Below, in pieces: positions 52,227 to 60,913 of a DNA stretch of 64,000 nucleotides (position 1 is the first letter of the stretch; each line of letters starts with the position of its first letter). The notes beneath the pieces are model-generated. The model did no database searches. It saw only the letters and a program-made list of their open reading frames with translations, and was not told the origin of the DNA. Source of the DNA: Polyangiaceae bacterium (GTDB lineage Bacteria; Myxococcota_A; Polyangia; Polyangiales; Polyangiaceae); NCBI GenBank assembly GCA_013361525.1, contig JABFXY010000158.1, forward strand, positions 1-64,000. Reading direction: 5' to 3'. The translations under genes were made by a program, and so were the position numbers.

Positions 52227-54481
52227 GGGGAGCTCGGGAGCGCCGGATGGGATGGAGGTGGTGGCGCGATGAACGAGGACGTCGACGGCCTGGGTGTGAG
52301 GACGCCCGTCGGTGAGGTGGCGTCCGGCGCGCGGTCGACGATCGCAAAGGCGACATCGACGTCGGGAATCGTCGCACCTTCATGGGCGATCGAGCCGGCC
52401 ACGACACCATATGCCCGGATCTTGGCGCCGCGATCGACCCCGAGGTCGGTCCGCCCCTGAACGAGACGAACGAGGCACGAAGTCGACCGGCACGCGGGGG
52501 GCGCGACCCGGACGATCATCGTCGTGATGCCGTCCTGTGTGCGCATGTCGATGACCTCACCCGCGAGCGCGACGGGCTTGTTGGACGAGCCGTTCAGATC
52601 GGCGACGACGGCGGCGTAATCGAGCGGGCTTCGTTTCGAGAAGGAGTCGATGGAAGACTCGAGGCTGGTGACGCGCTCGACACCAACTCGAACGAGGCGC
52701 GGGGCGTGGCCCGGCATCTTCGCGCGGACCTCGATCTCCGTCGCGCCGACGCTCGAGACGTTCATCGTTTGGCTGAAAGCGCCGTCTTTCATCGTGCCGA
52801 GGCTGCGCCCGGCGACGACGATCTCCGCGCCCGGCGAAGAGCGTCCGGCGAGGAGGAACGTCTGCTTCTCGGTGATGATGGAGCGACCGGGCGCTTCGAT
52901 CGTCAGCGGCAAGACCGGTACGGAGACTGCGACCACGCCCTTTTCTTCGGGTGCGTCGGGGGGACGAACGACGAAGCTGATGCGGCGGCTGAGCTGCGTC
53001 GCGGTGTCGCTGGACACGCCGGTGACCTCTTTGGACACGTCGACGGTCTTCACGGCGCGTCCGTCACGCAGCTGAACCTCTTCGCCGTCGAGCTCGATCG
53101 TCGCGCCGGACATCGCCTCCACGACGATCTGAATGCTCGGTCGATCGGCCTCGAGCATCGTGAGATCGGGGCGGATCCGATACGCGACACGAACGGGAAG
53201 CGTCACGACCTCGTCGCGGCCGGAGCCCGGCCGGTCGATCGTCACCCGCATCGAGTTATCGCCGACTTGGAGCGGGGTCTCGAGCGAGAGCGTCGCGCGC
53301 CCACCTTTCACCTCGGTCTCGGTCGCTCCGCGCAGCGCGAGCGTCGTCCCGTCGGGGCAGCTCGCGCACGTCACGTCGAGGACCTCCGCGCCGCCGTCGG
53401 TCGCACGAACCTGCGCTTTGAGCGGGGGCTGGCTCGGCCACAACATCACGACCGCGACCGCACCGATCACCAGCACCGCCGCGGCGGCGAGTACGAAGAT
53501 CGCGCGCTTGGACGACGAAGGCTTCTTTCGCCCCACCCCGACGACCATCTGCTGCTTGCGCAGCTCCGCGCGTTTGTCGAAACGGCGCTTGCCGAGCGGA
53601 TGTGTGTTCTGGAGGTGGGCCTTCGCGAGATTGGCAGCAGGAGCAGGCCCATTTCGCTGCCTCGGCACGTGTTGCGTCGCACCGAGCTCCTCGAGGGGGC
53701 GGTAACTCGGGGGTGGCTCGTCACGGTCATCGATCGGCGTCTTCTGCACGCCCGGACGCAGCGGTGCGATGCCCGGCCGCGCGACACCCATGAGCGTCCC
53801 GCCGGAGCGGGCTTCTTTCGAACCGGCAACCGGCGCCATCGGCTGTGTTTTCCCGCGTTCGCTTCCGGCAAACCCAGCCTCGTGGGAGCCGCCCCGGCGG
53901 GTCTCGCTTCGCTCGACGTGGCCTGCCCCACTCGGCTGCGTGCCTCCCAACCGATGCTCAGCATCGAACACCGGCATGTCGACGATCGTGGCGGTCGCTG
54001 AATGCGGGTCCGTCAGGGGGTCGTACGCGGGTCGGGCCGTGCCCGACTGGAGGGTATGCGACGGGTGCGCGGCGTGTGCATACGCGGAGGTGCCGGCCGG
54101 CTGCGTGCGGACGAGCCGATCCTCCTGCGAGGCGTCGGCTCCCGGCGAGACGTGATTGGAGGCCGGAATCGCCCCGAAAGGAGCTGCAACGCCCATGAGC
54201 GTCCGCTGCGGAGGCGTCGTCCGCTGCCCGGAGAACCCACTTGCTCCAGGCTGTACTTTCCCGCGTTCGCCTTCGGCGAACCGTGCCTCGTGGGAGCCGC
54301 CCCGGCTTGTCTCGCTACGCTCGACGTAGCCTGCCCCACTCGGCACCTCCATCCCGCCCATCAACGTCCTCTGCGGACGAACCGGCGCCCCTGCCCCTCC
54401 GGGCAAGGCTCCACATCGAGGGCATGCCCCGTTTGGTGCTGCGCTGGGAACCTGGCTCCCGCAGACGAGGCAGTCTGCCAT
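52223..54481 (-). CDS. Zinc-ribbon membrane protein with TLMG motifs and Ig-like ectodomain
   Basis: This is a 752-residue protein. The start MADCLVCGSQVPSAAPNGAC gives a CxxC..CxxC zinc ribbon at 4-23. A long disordered segment (~30-325) contains three TLMG motifs (PQRTLMGG, PQRTLMGV, GGTLMGV) and two copies of a repeat-derived peptide (VERSETSRGGSHEA). A basic stretch precedes one membrane helix (AIFVLAAAAVLVIGAVAVVM). The ~380-residue exterior is built of Ig/Big-like beta domains (LPLTIEAPGRSIITEKQTFL), then a short OB-like part. It is coupled to the kinase gene by ATGA and is likely a partner or substrate; the Thr of TLMG is a candidate phospho-site. Confidence 0.8.
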   Translation of the reverse strand: MADCLVCGSQVPSAAPNGACPRCGALPGGAGAPVRPQRTLMGGMEVPSGAGYVERSETSRGGSHEARFAEGERGKVQPGASGFSGQRTTPPQRTLMGVAAPFGAIPASNHVSPGADASQEDRLVRTQPAGTSAYAHAAHPSHTLQSGTARPAYDPLTDPHSATATIVDMPVFDAEHRLGGTQPSGAGHVERSETRRGGSHEAGFAGSERGKTQPMAPVAGSKEARSGGTLMGVARPGIAPLRPGVQKTPIDDRDEPPPSYRPLEELGATQHVPRQRNGPAPAANLAKAHLQNTHPLGKRRFDKRAELRKQQMVVGVGRKKPSSSKRAIFVLAAAAVLVIGAVAVVMLWPSQPPLKAQVRATDGGAEVLDVTCASCPDGTTLALRGATETEVKGGRATLSLETPLQVGDNSMRVTIDRPGSGRDEVVTLPVRVAYRIRPDLTMLEADRPSIQIVVEAMSGATIELDGEEVQLRDGRAVKTVDVSKEVTGVSSDTATQLSRRISFVVRPPDAPEEKGVVAVSVPVLPLTIEAPGRSIITEKQTFLLAGRSSPGAEIVVAGRSLGTMKDGAFSQTMNVSSVGATEIEVRAKMPGHAPRLVRVGVERVTSLESSIDSFSKRSPLDYAAVVADLNGSSNKPVALAGEVIDMRTQDGITTMIVRVAPPACRSTSCLVRLVQGRTDLGVDRGAKIRAYGVVAGSIAHEGATIPDVDVAFAIVDRAPDATSPTGVLTPRPSTSSFIAPPPPSHPALPSSP
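53841..53936 (-). repeat. 96-bp dispersed repeat inside coding sequence, copy 2
   Basis: This is collinear with 54249-54344 over 96 bp and clearly similar, sharing GCCTCGTGGGAGCCGCCCCG and GCCTGCCCCACTCGGC. The centre contains a small palindrome (CGAGCG with CGCTCG type). It is read in frame as HVERSETRRGGSHEAGFAGS in the linker of the membrane protein. Confidence 0.75.
54249..54344 (-). repeat. 96-bp dispersed repeat inside coding sequence, copy 1
   Basis: This is the partner of 53841-53936 in the same orientation and reading frame (YVERSETSRGGSHEARFAEG). It looks like an insertion-type repeat that has been tolerated in a disordered linker rather than a structural protein repeat. Confidence 0.75.
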
Positions 54482-54645
54482 CGAGCTTCCGATGCTAGCG
54501 CAAGCGACGTTTGGACCGGTAACCGTTCCTCGACGGACACGTGCGCGACGTAGCCACTTCCACCGTACACGGCCGGCGCGACCTCCGATCGCACGCCCCC
54601 TTTGTTGGCCCACGTCCCCGAGCGCCGGTATGGCCGCTGCGAGCC

Positions 54646-55833
54646 ATGGACGTAACCTCGGTTTCCCTCTCGGAGGTGCTTGCAGCCTCGAGCTTGCGGG
54701 CAGCCTCGTTGGTCCCGGAGACGTCCGGTTACCTCGCGCTGGCGATCGCCGATGCGAGCGCACGCCTGCCCTTCCGGCTCGAGGATTCGCTGGTCTCGCT
54801 GACCACGGAAGGCACCGTCAAGGTCGCGCGCGGCAGCGAGATCGTTCCGCCCGACGAGTCGGCGCGGCGTGTGCGCGACGTGCTCGCGCGCCTGCTCGCC
54901 CACTCTATCGGATCGGCACCCGCGCTCGCGATGACTTCTCGTGTTCGCAACGAGGCGAACGAAGGGGTCGACGGGTTCATTCGCGAGCTCGAAGCCGCGC
55001 TCGTTCCCGTGAATCGAGCCGCTGCGCGCCGCGCCCTCGCCCGCCTCGCGCGCGAAACGGTGCGCGCGAAGGACAGCGGAAAGCTCCGTCGCCGAAAGGT
55101 TCGCAAACCGGAGGATGTCGCACCGGAAGCACCTGCGCCTGCGACGGCACCTGCCCCCGCCCCGGCGCCGGTACAGGTCGCCGCGCCTCCGGCCCCGGTG
55201 GCACCGCCGGCTCCGCAGCGAAAACCGTCCGTTCCGCCTGTCGCGCACGCCGAGCCCGAGATCGAGAGCATCGATATCGAAATCAGCGCGGCGCCGCAGG
55301 CAGCCGTCGTCGAAGCGAGCGCCGTCGAAGCGCATGACCCGCGCGAGGACGCCGAGGAGACCCCGTTCGACCCTGGTCCTCCTGCGATTCCCGAGGAAGA
55401 AGCGGCGACGACCATCGATACGGAGGTCGCGCACGAGGAGCCGGTCGACGTGGCAACTGCGTTCCAAGGTGTGGGGAGGCGCAGCGACCTCGACGAGCTG
55501 TTGAATCGGTTCGAGGTCTCTCAGCTCTCGAGCGCGGAATCGATGTCCTCGGCGCGCGCATCGTTGAAGCGCCTCGCCGGTCTGGATCCGACGCCGCCTC
55601 CGCCGAGCGTCGAAGAGCTGAAGAAGCTGACGCAGAAACCGCCTGCGGTGTCGACTCCCGTCCGCATCGAGCTGCGCGCGGAGCGGAAGGGGCGGTCGGC
55701 CGAGCCGGCGCGAAAGTCGTCAGGCCGGTGGGCGGTCGTCGCGCTCGTCGCGTTGGGCCTCGTGATCGCCGGGTTGCTCGGCCATTACGTGCCGCAATGG
55801 CTGGGCGGACAGAGCGCAGCCTCGTTGTTCTGA
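54646..55833 (+). CDS. Pro/Ala-rich protein with a C-terminal membrane anchor
   Basis: This is a 395-residue protein from the ATG at 54646 (MDVTSVSLSEVLAASSLRAA). The N-terminal ~150 residues form a compact domain (SGYLALAIADASARLPFRLE; VSLTTEGTVKVARGSEIVPP; ESARRVRDVLARLLAHSIGS). A long Pro/Ala/Glu linker follows, then FQGVGRRSDLDELLNRFEVS, and a final membrane helix (RWAVVALVALGLVIAGLLGH). It is divergent from the kinase operon (54481). The N-terminal domain with the LLAHSIGS pattern could be a kinase-associated or TPR-docking domain, but I cannot identify it. Confidence 0.75.
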   Translation: MDVTSVSLSEVLAASSLRAASLVPETSGYLALAIADASARLPFRLEDSLVSLTTEGTVKVARGSEIVPPDESARRVRDVLARLLAHSIGSAPALAMTSRVRNEANEGVDGFIRELEAALVPVNRAAARRALARLARETVRAKDSGKLRRRKVRKPEDVAPEAPAPATAPAPAPAPVQVAAPPAPVAPPAPQRKPSVPPVAHAEPEIESIDIEISAAPQAAVVEASAVEAHDPREDAEETPFDPGPPAIPEEEAATTIDTEVAHEEPVDVATAFQGVGRRSDLDELLNRFEVSQLSSAESMSSARASLKRLAGLDPTPPPPSVEELKKLTQKPPAVSTPVRIELRAERKGRSAEPARKSSGRWAVVALVALGLVIAGLLGHYVPQWLGGQSAASLF

Positions 55834-55899
55834 CGTTTCGACGCGCCGCCACTGAATTTGTCCAATTCAGGACCGAGGGGCGCCTCCATCTTCTGGAGC

Positions 55900-56331
55900 A
55901 TGACAGTCGTTCCCCGCCGCGTGGCCATGCTCGCGATGCTCACCGCTTGCACCGCTACCGGCACCTCCGCGACGACGCCTTCTTCCACGAGGACACCGAC
56001 CATGCACGACTTCGCATTCGTGTTTCGCCCGACCCGTCCGCTCTCGCCCGAGGAGCTGCCCACGCGCAACAACGCTGCTCGACAGTGGGCCATCGACCAT
56101 CAGAAAGCCGGCGTCGTGAAGGGCGCACACCCGTTCGAGAGCGGTGGTGCCCTCGTCGGAAAGGATGGGACCAGCCCAATCGAGCCCGAGGGAGCCGTGG
56201 CGTCCGTTTTGATCATCCAGGCTGCAGACCTCGATAGCGCGATCGAGCTGGCGAAGGGCCACCCGGGTCTCGCCTATGGCACGCAAATCGAAGTGCGACA
56301 GGTGAAGGCGGTCGCGCCCGCGCCGCGTTGA
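55900..56331 (+). CDS. YCII-domain lipoprotein-like protein
   Basis: This is a 143-residue protein. A short hydrophobic N-terminus ending MLAMLTAC suggests an exported lipoprotein. The rest matches the YCII fold: HDFAFVFRPTRPLSPEELPT, NNAARQWAIDHQKAGVV, FESGGALVGKD, VLIIQAADLDSAIELAKGHP. Members are ferredoxin-like small proteins, sometimes with hydrolase or dehydrochlorinase activity, and most lack signal peptides. The start is uncertain: ATG 55900 or 55927. Confidence 0.75.
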   Translation: MTVVPRRVAMLAMLTACTATGTSATTPSSTRTPTMHDFAFVFRPTRPLSPEELPTRNNAARQWAIDHQKAGVVKGAHPFESGGALVGKDGTSPIEPEGAVASVLIIQAADLDSAIELAKGHPGLAYGTQIEVRQVKAVAPAPR

Positions 56332-56338
56332 AACGAGC

Positions 56339-56812
56339 CTACTTCTTCGCTTGCTTACACGGCTCGAGCACGTCGAGGCACGGGCACACCGGATCCTGCG
56401 GATGGCAGACGGTGCGGCCATTCCAATCGGTGAGGTATCCGCCGTCCCCCTCGAGGCACGCCTCGGCCGGAAGCTTCCCCGCGATCTTCTGCAGACAGCT
56501 CACGATGTAGCAATTGCCGTTCTTACTCGGCCGCGCGATGCGCGCGGCCGAGGTCGCCGGTCCCGGAACGGGTTCGTCGATGACGACCGGTTGAACGGAA
56601 GCCTCGACTGCGGGCTCTGCAGCGGTCGGGAGTGCGGCTTGCGCATCGAGTGGCGACGAGCTGGACGGCAGCGCGTCGGCGCTCGATGTCGATAGGTGTG
56701 CGTTCGATGCCGGCGGCACCACCTCCCCACGGGCGTCGTCCGACGGTCTTGGCGCCGCGCAGCCCGCGTGGGCCGCGACGAGCAATGTTCCGAACGCCAA
56801 ACGGAGATGCAT
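56339..56812 (-). CDS. Small Cys-rich lipoprotein
   Basis: This 157-residue lipoprotein (MHLRLAFGTLLVAAHAGCAA) has a ~75-residue Ser/Pro/Ala linker. The compact C-terminal domain has about eight Cys: NCYIVSCLQKIAGKLPAEAC, VCHPQDPVCPCLDVLEPC. No homologous family was recognised. It is convergent with the YCII gene, leaving 7 bp between stop codons. Between its start and the next gene (56813-57059) I see no feature. Confidence 0.75.
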   Translation of the reverse strand: MHLRLAFGTLLVAAHAGCAAPRPSDDARGEVVPPASNAHLSTSSADALPSSSSPLDAQAALPTAAEPAVEASVQPVVIDEPVPGPATSAARIARPSKNGNCYIVSCLQKIAGKLPAEACLEGDGGYLTDWNGRTVCHPQDPVCPCLDVLEPCKQAKK

Positions 56813-57059
56813 CGACGCGATGGTAGCAACGCCGCACCCGTAGGTTGGTGTCAATCACGGCTCTACGAGCGCGGCTCCCGAGCTGCGAAAACTGCATTCC
56901 CGACATGCGGAAGCCGCAGCACTCGCTCGAATAACCAATGCCGAGCCCGCGTCTTTCCCGTCAGATTCGAGCGCCTTTGAGCGATTCCAGCCCGGCGCGG
57001 CCTATGCAGAACGTCCCTTCGGGCCGGCCCATTTCCTCGAGCCGGCGATGGGAGACGGA

Positions 57060-57851
57060 ATGGCGCACGATGATCACGACAAGGGCCTACTCCACGATCT
57101 GCTGACGCTCGCAGAGCGGAAGCGTGAACGGCGCAGCGTCCTTCGGTGGGCGGCCGGCACGAGCGTGATCGCCTTGGTGGGTTGCGGCACCGAAACGTCG
57201 GACGGAGGCGAATCAGGCGAATGCTCCGAGATTCCGGAGGAGACGCAGGGCCCCTACCCCGGCGACGGCTCGAACGGCGTCAACGCGCTCGCGCTGAGCG
57301 GCATCGTCCGCAGCGACATTCGCTCGAGCGTCGGTGACGCTTCCGGCGTCGCGGAGGGCGTGGTGCTCACCGTCACGCTGACCATCGTGGACGCGGGTGG
57401 AGACTGCGAGCCTCTCACCGGACGCGCCGTCTACATTTGGCATTGCGACAGAGCCGGTGACTATTCGCTCTACACGGGAGACGCCGCCGGTGAAAATTAC
57501 CTTCGCGGCGTGCAACAGACCGACGGCGAGGGACGGGTGACGTTCACGACCATCTTCCCGGCTTGCTACTCCGGCCGTTGGCCGCACATCCATTTCGAGG
57601 TCTACTCGAGCCTCGACGAGGCCACTTCTTCCGAAAGCGATCACGCGACGTCGCAGCTCGCGCTCCCCGAAGACGTTTGCGCCGAGGTCTACGCCGTCGA
57701 CGGATATGAACAGAGCGTCGACAACCTGTCGCAGATCTCGCTGGAGAGCGACAACGTCTTCAGCGACGGCGTGAGCCTGCAGATGGCCACGGTGAGCGGC
57801 GACGTCGAGTCGGGATACACCGCGACGTTGATCGTGGCGGTAGAAGTGTGA
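57060..57851 (+). CDS. Exported intradiol ring-cleavage dioxygenase-like protein
   Basis: This is a 263-residue protein. The ATG at 57060 follows GGGAGACGGA. A twin-arginine-like signal (ERRSVLRWAAGTSVIALVG) ends at a lipoprotein-type Cys. The dioxygenase core has EETQGPYPGDG, AVYIWHCDRAGDYSLY, YLRGVQQTDGEGRVTF and FPACYSGRWPHIHFEVY. These contain the two Tyr and two His (HIH) that bind non-haem Fe(III) in protocatechuate/catechol dioxygenases. Secreted members are known from bacteria and fungi acting on catechols. No aromatic catabolic genes are nearby, so the substrate is unknown. Confidence 0.88.
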   Translation: MAHDDHDKGLLHDLLTLAERKRERRSVLRWAAGTSVIALVGCGTETSDGGESGECSEIPEETQGPYPGDGSNGVNALALSGIVRSDIRSSVGDASGVAEGVVLTVTLTIVDAGGDCEPLTGRAVYIWHCDRAGDYSLYTGDAAGENYLRGVQQTDGEGRVTFTTIFPACYSGRWPHIHFEVYSSLDEATSSESDHATSQLALPEDVCAEVYAVDGYEQSVDNLSQISLESDNVFSDGVSLQMATVSGDVESGYTATLIVAVEV

Positions 57852-57912
57852 CGACCGATTGAACATCCCGAGTGCGCAACAAGGAGCGCGCGGCGCCATC
57901 TCGAGAACCGAC

Positions 57913-59535
57913 ATGTCGATGTCGAGCCCGGTCACCATTGTCGTCCATGACACCGATGGGTTCGTCAGCATCCGGCCGACGCCGGGCGCGAATGCTTCGT
58001 CCGCGCCGGCGCCCGAGGCGGGAGCCGATCCGCTGATAGGCCGCCTCATCGCGGATCGATACCGAATCCTGCGCCGCATCGGACGTGGCGGTATGGGCGT
58101 CGTCTACGAGGTCGAGCACGCAGCCATCGGCAAGCTCTTGGCGATGAAGCTCTTGTCCGGCGACATCGCGGCGAACCCCGACGTGGTGCGCAGATTCAAG
58201 CGGGAGGCCCTCGCCGCATCACGCCTCCACAGCCCCAACACCGTCCAGGTCTTCGATTATGGAGTATCCGACGGCCTGACCTTCCTCGTCATGGAGCTGG
58301 TGCCCGGCGAATCGATGTCGGCGGTGCTCCGCCGCGAAGGCCCCATGACCTTCGGCAGGCTCGCCAAGATCGTCGTACAAGTCTGTAATGCGCTATCCGA
58401 AGCCCACGACAAGGGCATCATCCATCGCGACATCAAACCCGACAACGTGATGTTGATGCCCGGCCCCGACGGCGCGGAGATCGCCAAAGTCGTCGATTTC
58501 GGGCTCGCGTTGCTGCGCGACGGAGACGGCCTCAACGAGGCGACGACCCGGGGCGTCATCCTCGGAACGCCCAATTACATGTCACCGGAGCAGATCCGCG
58601 GCGACCCCCTCGACGGCCGCGCCGACGTCTACAGCGTCGGCGCGCTCATGTACGTCGCCTTGTCCGGTCATCATCCCTTTTCCGGCAAACCGACGGAGGT
58701 GCTCGTCAAACATCTGTCGCAGCCACCTCTACCGCTCTCGCGTCGAGCCCGAGATCGCAACATCGACGCCGCCGCGAACGATCTCGTGATGCGGACCCTG
58801 AGGAAAGATCCGCGCGAACGCCCCGCGAGCGCCGCCGCGCTCCGGTCGCTCCTCGTGGACGAGCTGCGCTGCGCGGGCTCATCCAGCGTCGAAGCGCTGC
58901 TCGACCCGGTGCGCGTCCAACGGTGGACGAGCCTTACCGACGGCCCGCACAGTGAAAAGGTCGGCCTCGCCACCCGGGACGACGTCGACGCCTACGAGCG
59001 CCGACTCCGAAAAAGCCGTTACGGATCGCTCCTCGTCTTGGGTGCCTGTGCCATCGTCGGAACGGCGCTCGCCGTCGGGTCGTTCATGGCGGAGCGCGCC
59101 TTCGACGGACGCGAGGCCGAGCCGAACAACACCCCCGCAACTGCCACGTACCTACCGTTCGGCGCAGAAGTGACGGGCTATCTCGGTAAGCGCGTCGATG
59201 CGCAAACAGGCGACCGCGACTTCTACGCCGTCGACGTTCCAGCGAGCGACGACGGTCGCGACCGTGTCACTTTGCACGTTACCCCACTTCCCAACATGGC
59301 ACTCTGCGCCGTCGTCTACGACCGAGGTTGGCCGGAGCCGACAGGGCGCTTTTGCGGCGGCGGGCCCGGGAAGGTCATCGCGCCTGGCCCTCTATCGTTA
59401 TCGCCTGGGCGGCACTACATCGAAATCCAGCAGAACGTCGCGGCGCAGGAGGGAGGCGCGGCGTTCGTCCATGAGAACGTGTCCGACGCGTATCGGTTGT
59501 CGGTGGGATACGCACGTTCGGGCGCACCGCGCTGA
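57913..59535 (+). CDS. Membrane Ser/Thr kinase, paralogue of the kinase at 50001
   Basis: This is a 540-residue kinase from the ATG at 57913. Gly-loop GRGGMG (~57-62), Lys79 in AMKLL, HRDIKPDN (171-178), DFG (195-197) and MSPEQ are intact. The membrane helix is at ~370-391 (GSLLVLGACAIVGTALAVGS). The ectodomain (AEPNNTPATATYLPFGAEVT; VTLHVTPLPNMALC; FVHENVSDAYRL) is the counterpart of the first PPC-like unit of the 50001 kinase. It lacks that kinase's N-terminal zinc ribbon and second ectodomain unit. It follows the dioxygenase gene by ~60 bp and may be cotranscribed. Confidence 0.93.
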   Translation: MSMSSPVTIVVHDTDGFVSIRPTPGANASSAPAPEAGADPLIGRLIADRYRILRRIGRGGMGVVYEVEHAAIGKLLAMKLLSGDIAANPDVVRRFKREALAASRLHSPNTVQVFDYGVSDGLTFLVMELVPGESMSAVLRREGPMTFGRLAKIVVQVCNALSEAHDKGIIHRDIKPDNVMLMPGPDGAEIAKVVDFGLALLRDGDGLNEATTRGVILGTPNYMSPEQIRGDPLDGRADVYSVGALMYVALSGHHPFSGKPTEVLVKHLSQPPLPLSRRARDRNIDAAANDLVMRTLRKDPRERPASAAALRSLLVDELRCAGSSSVEALLDPVRVQRWTSLTDGPHSEKVGLATRDDVDAYERRLRKSRYGSLLVLGACAIVGTALAVGSFMAERAFDGREAEPNNTPATATYLPFGAEVTGYLGKRVDAQTGDRDFYAVDVPASDDGRDRVTLHVTPLPNMALCAVVYDRGWPEPTGRFCGGGPGKVIAPGPLSLSPGRHYIEIQQNVAAQEGGAAFVHENVSDAYRLSVGYARSGAPR

Positions 59536-59989
59536 CGATTCCGCTGCGCTCTCGCGGCTTAGACCTTCGCGCCGACCTCCATCCCGATCCCCTCCGATCC
59601 GCAGCGTCCGCCGCGAGCTACGACGCAAACCGAGCGTACAGAACGATGCGCACCGGGCGCTGGTCTTATCTGCGAGGCAGCCTGCCCGCTTTCGTGCGCA
59701 CTGGCTTCACGATGAATGCCGATGACATTGCCGGTGGGAGGTAGGCTGTTCTTTCGCACACACCGCGCCCGCTGCGATGGTCGGGCGACCACCTTCCCAA
59801 ACCCCGACACGCACCTTCCCGCGCTCGATGCTCCCTTACTCGTCCCGCTGACCACCCTGCCCGAAGCAGCGCCTCTGGTAGGCGGAGCCAGAAACCCTGT
59901 CCACGCTGGCCGCGAGGCGGCGAATAGAGGCCGTGCGTGGTGTGGCTCGTTCGGGATCGGGCCACCTCCAGGCCGTAAAAGGTGACCCC
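59536..59989. other. Intergenic region without a supported gene
   Basis: About 450 bp between the kinase and the next gene hold only short overlapping ORFs without domain, ribosome-binding site or consistent codon use. No clear terminator or promoter hexamers were found. Confidence 0.5.
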
Positions 59990-60835
59990 GTGGCAGTGAG
60001 AAGGAAGCGGCAAGTGTCGGTGAGGAGAGGCCCGGACATCAGCGAGGTGGAGGCCGGAGCGGTCCTGACCTCGATCGCCGAGGAATTCGTGCGAAAGGTC
60101 GCGCTGGACAACAAGGCGCGGGCGCTTCTGTCACGGGCTGCGCGATTTCTCGCGATGGTGCCGTCTCCGATGTTCGGACTGCTTTGCCGGCGGGCCGGGT
60201 ACCGGGACAAGGATCACGAGCAGTTGTGGGATCTGTACCGCAAGGCGTCCGGCGGCTTCCGGCCATTGGAGCATTTCTTCGGCCAGGTGACCGACGCGCA
60301 GCCGTACGGGGCAATGCGGTCGTGGCTCGCGGAGCTCGACGCCTTCGAGAACACGTGGCTGCCGCGTACGCGCGTCATCATGCAGCGTGTGGTGCCGCGC
60401 GATCGGCGCGCGCGCTTCGTCGGTGCCTTCTTTTCGGCGCTGGAGCAGCAGCCGCGCGGGCCACGTGTGATGTTTTCGGTTCCACTGCTCTTGGATCGGA
60501 TTCGGCAACTCCGCACGAGCACAGAGCCTTTCGCGCGCGACGTCGCCGAGGCGCTCGAAGAGCGCGGCCTCACGCCGGAGCTCTTGGCTCGCGTGGACGA
60601 CGTGATAGCCCAGGTCCAGGGTCGAGATTTCGGCACCGAAGTCCCCGGCTCGAGGGAGGCCACCGCGCGGGCGGTGACGGCACAGCGCGAGCTGCGAGCG
60701 CATTTTGAGGTATTTCGAGATGTGTTCCGTGAGTGGTCGACGATGTTCCGAACGGCGGGAGCGACGAGCACGCAATTGGTGCTTCTGGGGCTTTCGCAGT
60801 CGGTCGCCAGCCGGGTCGAGCCGGAGGGCTCTTGA
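59990..60835 (+). CDS. Helical protein of unknown function
   Basis: This is a 281-residue soluble, basic and mainly helical protein. I chose the GTG at 59990 because AAGGTGA lies about 5 nt upstream; an open frame extends to 59933. It has no signal peptide. Segments such as KALLSRAARFLAMV-like helices and FVGAFFSALEQQPRGPRVMF alternate with charged helices (ATARAVTAQRELRAHFEVFR). No domain was recognised. The downstream lipoprotein gene begins 78 bp later. Confidence 0.7.
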   Translation: MAVRRKRQVSVRRGPDISEVEAGAVLTSIAEEFVRKVALDNKARALLSRAARFLAMVPSPMFGLLCRRAGYRDKDHEQLWDLYRKASGGFRPLEHFFGQVTDAQPYGAMRSWLAELDAFENTWLPRTRVIMQRVVPRDRRARFVGAFFSALEQQPRGPRVMFSVPLLLDRIRQLRTSTEPFARDVAEALEERGLTPELLARVDDVIAQVQGRDFGTEVPGSREATARAVTAQRELRAHFEVFRDVFREWSTMFRTAGATSTQLVLLGLSQSVASRVEPEGS

Positions 60836-60913
60836 CCAATCCAAGGGGCGGCGTGCTCGAGTTGGACGAGGGGCCTTTTGCCACGTGCACGAAACCGTGG
60901 CATCTCTCGGGTC

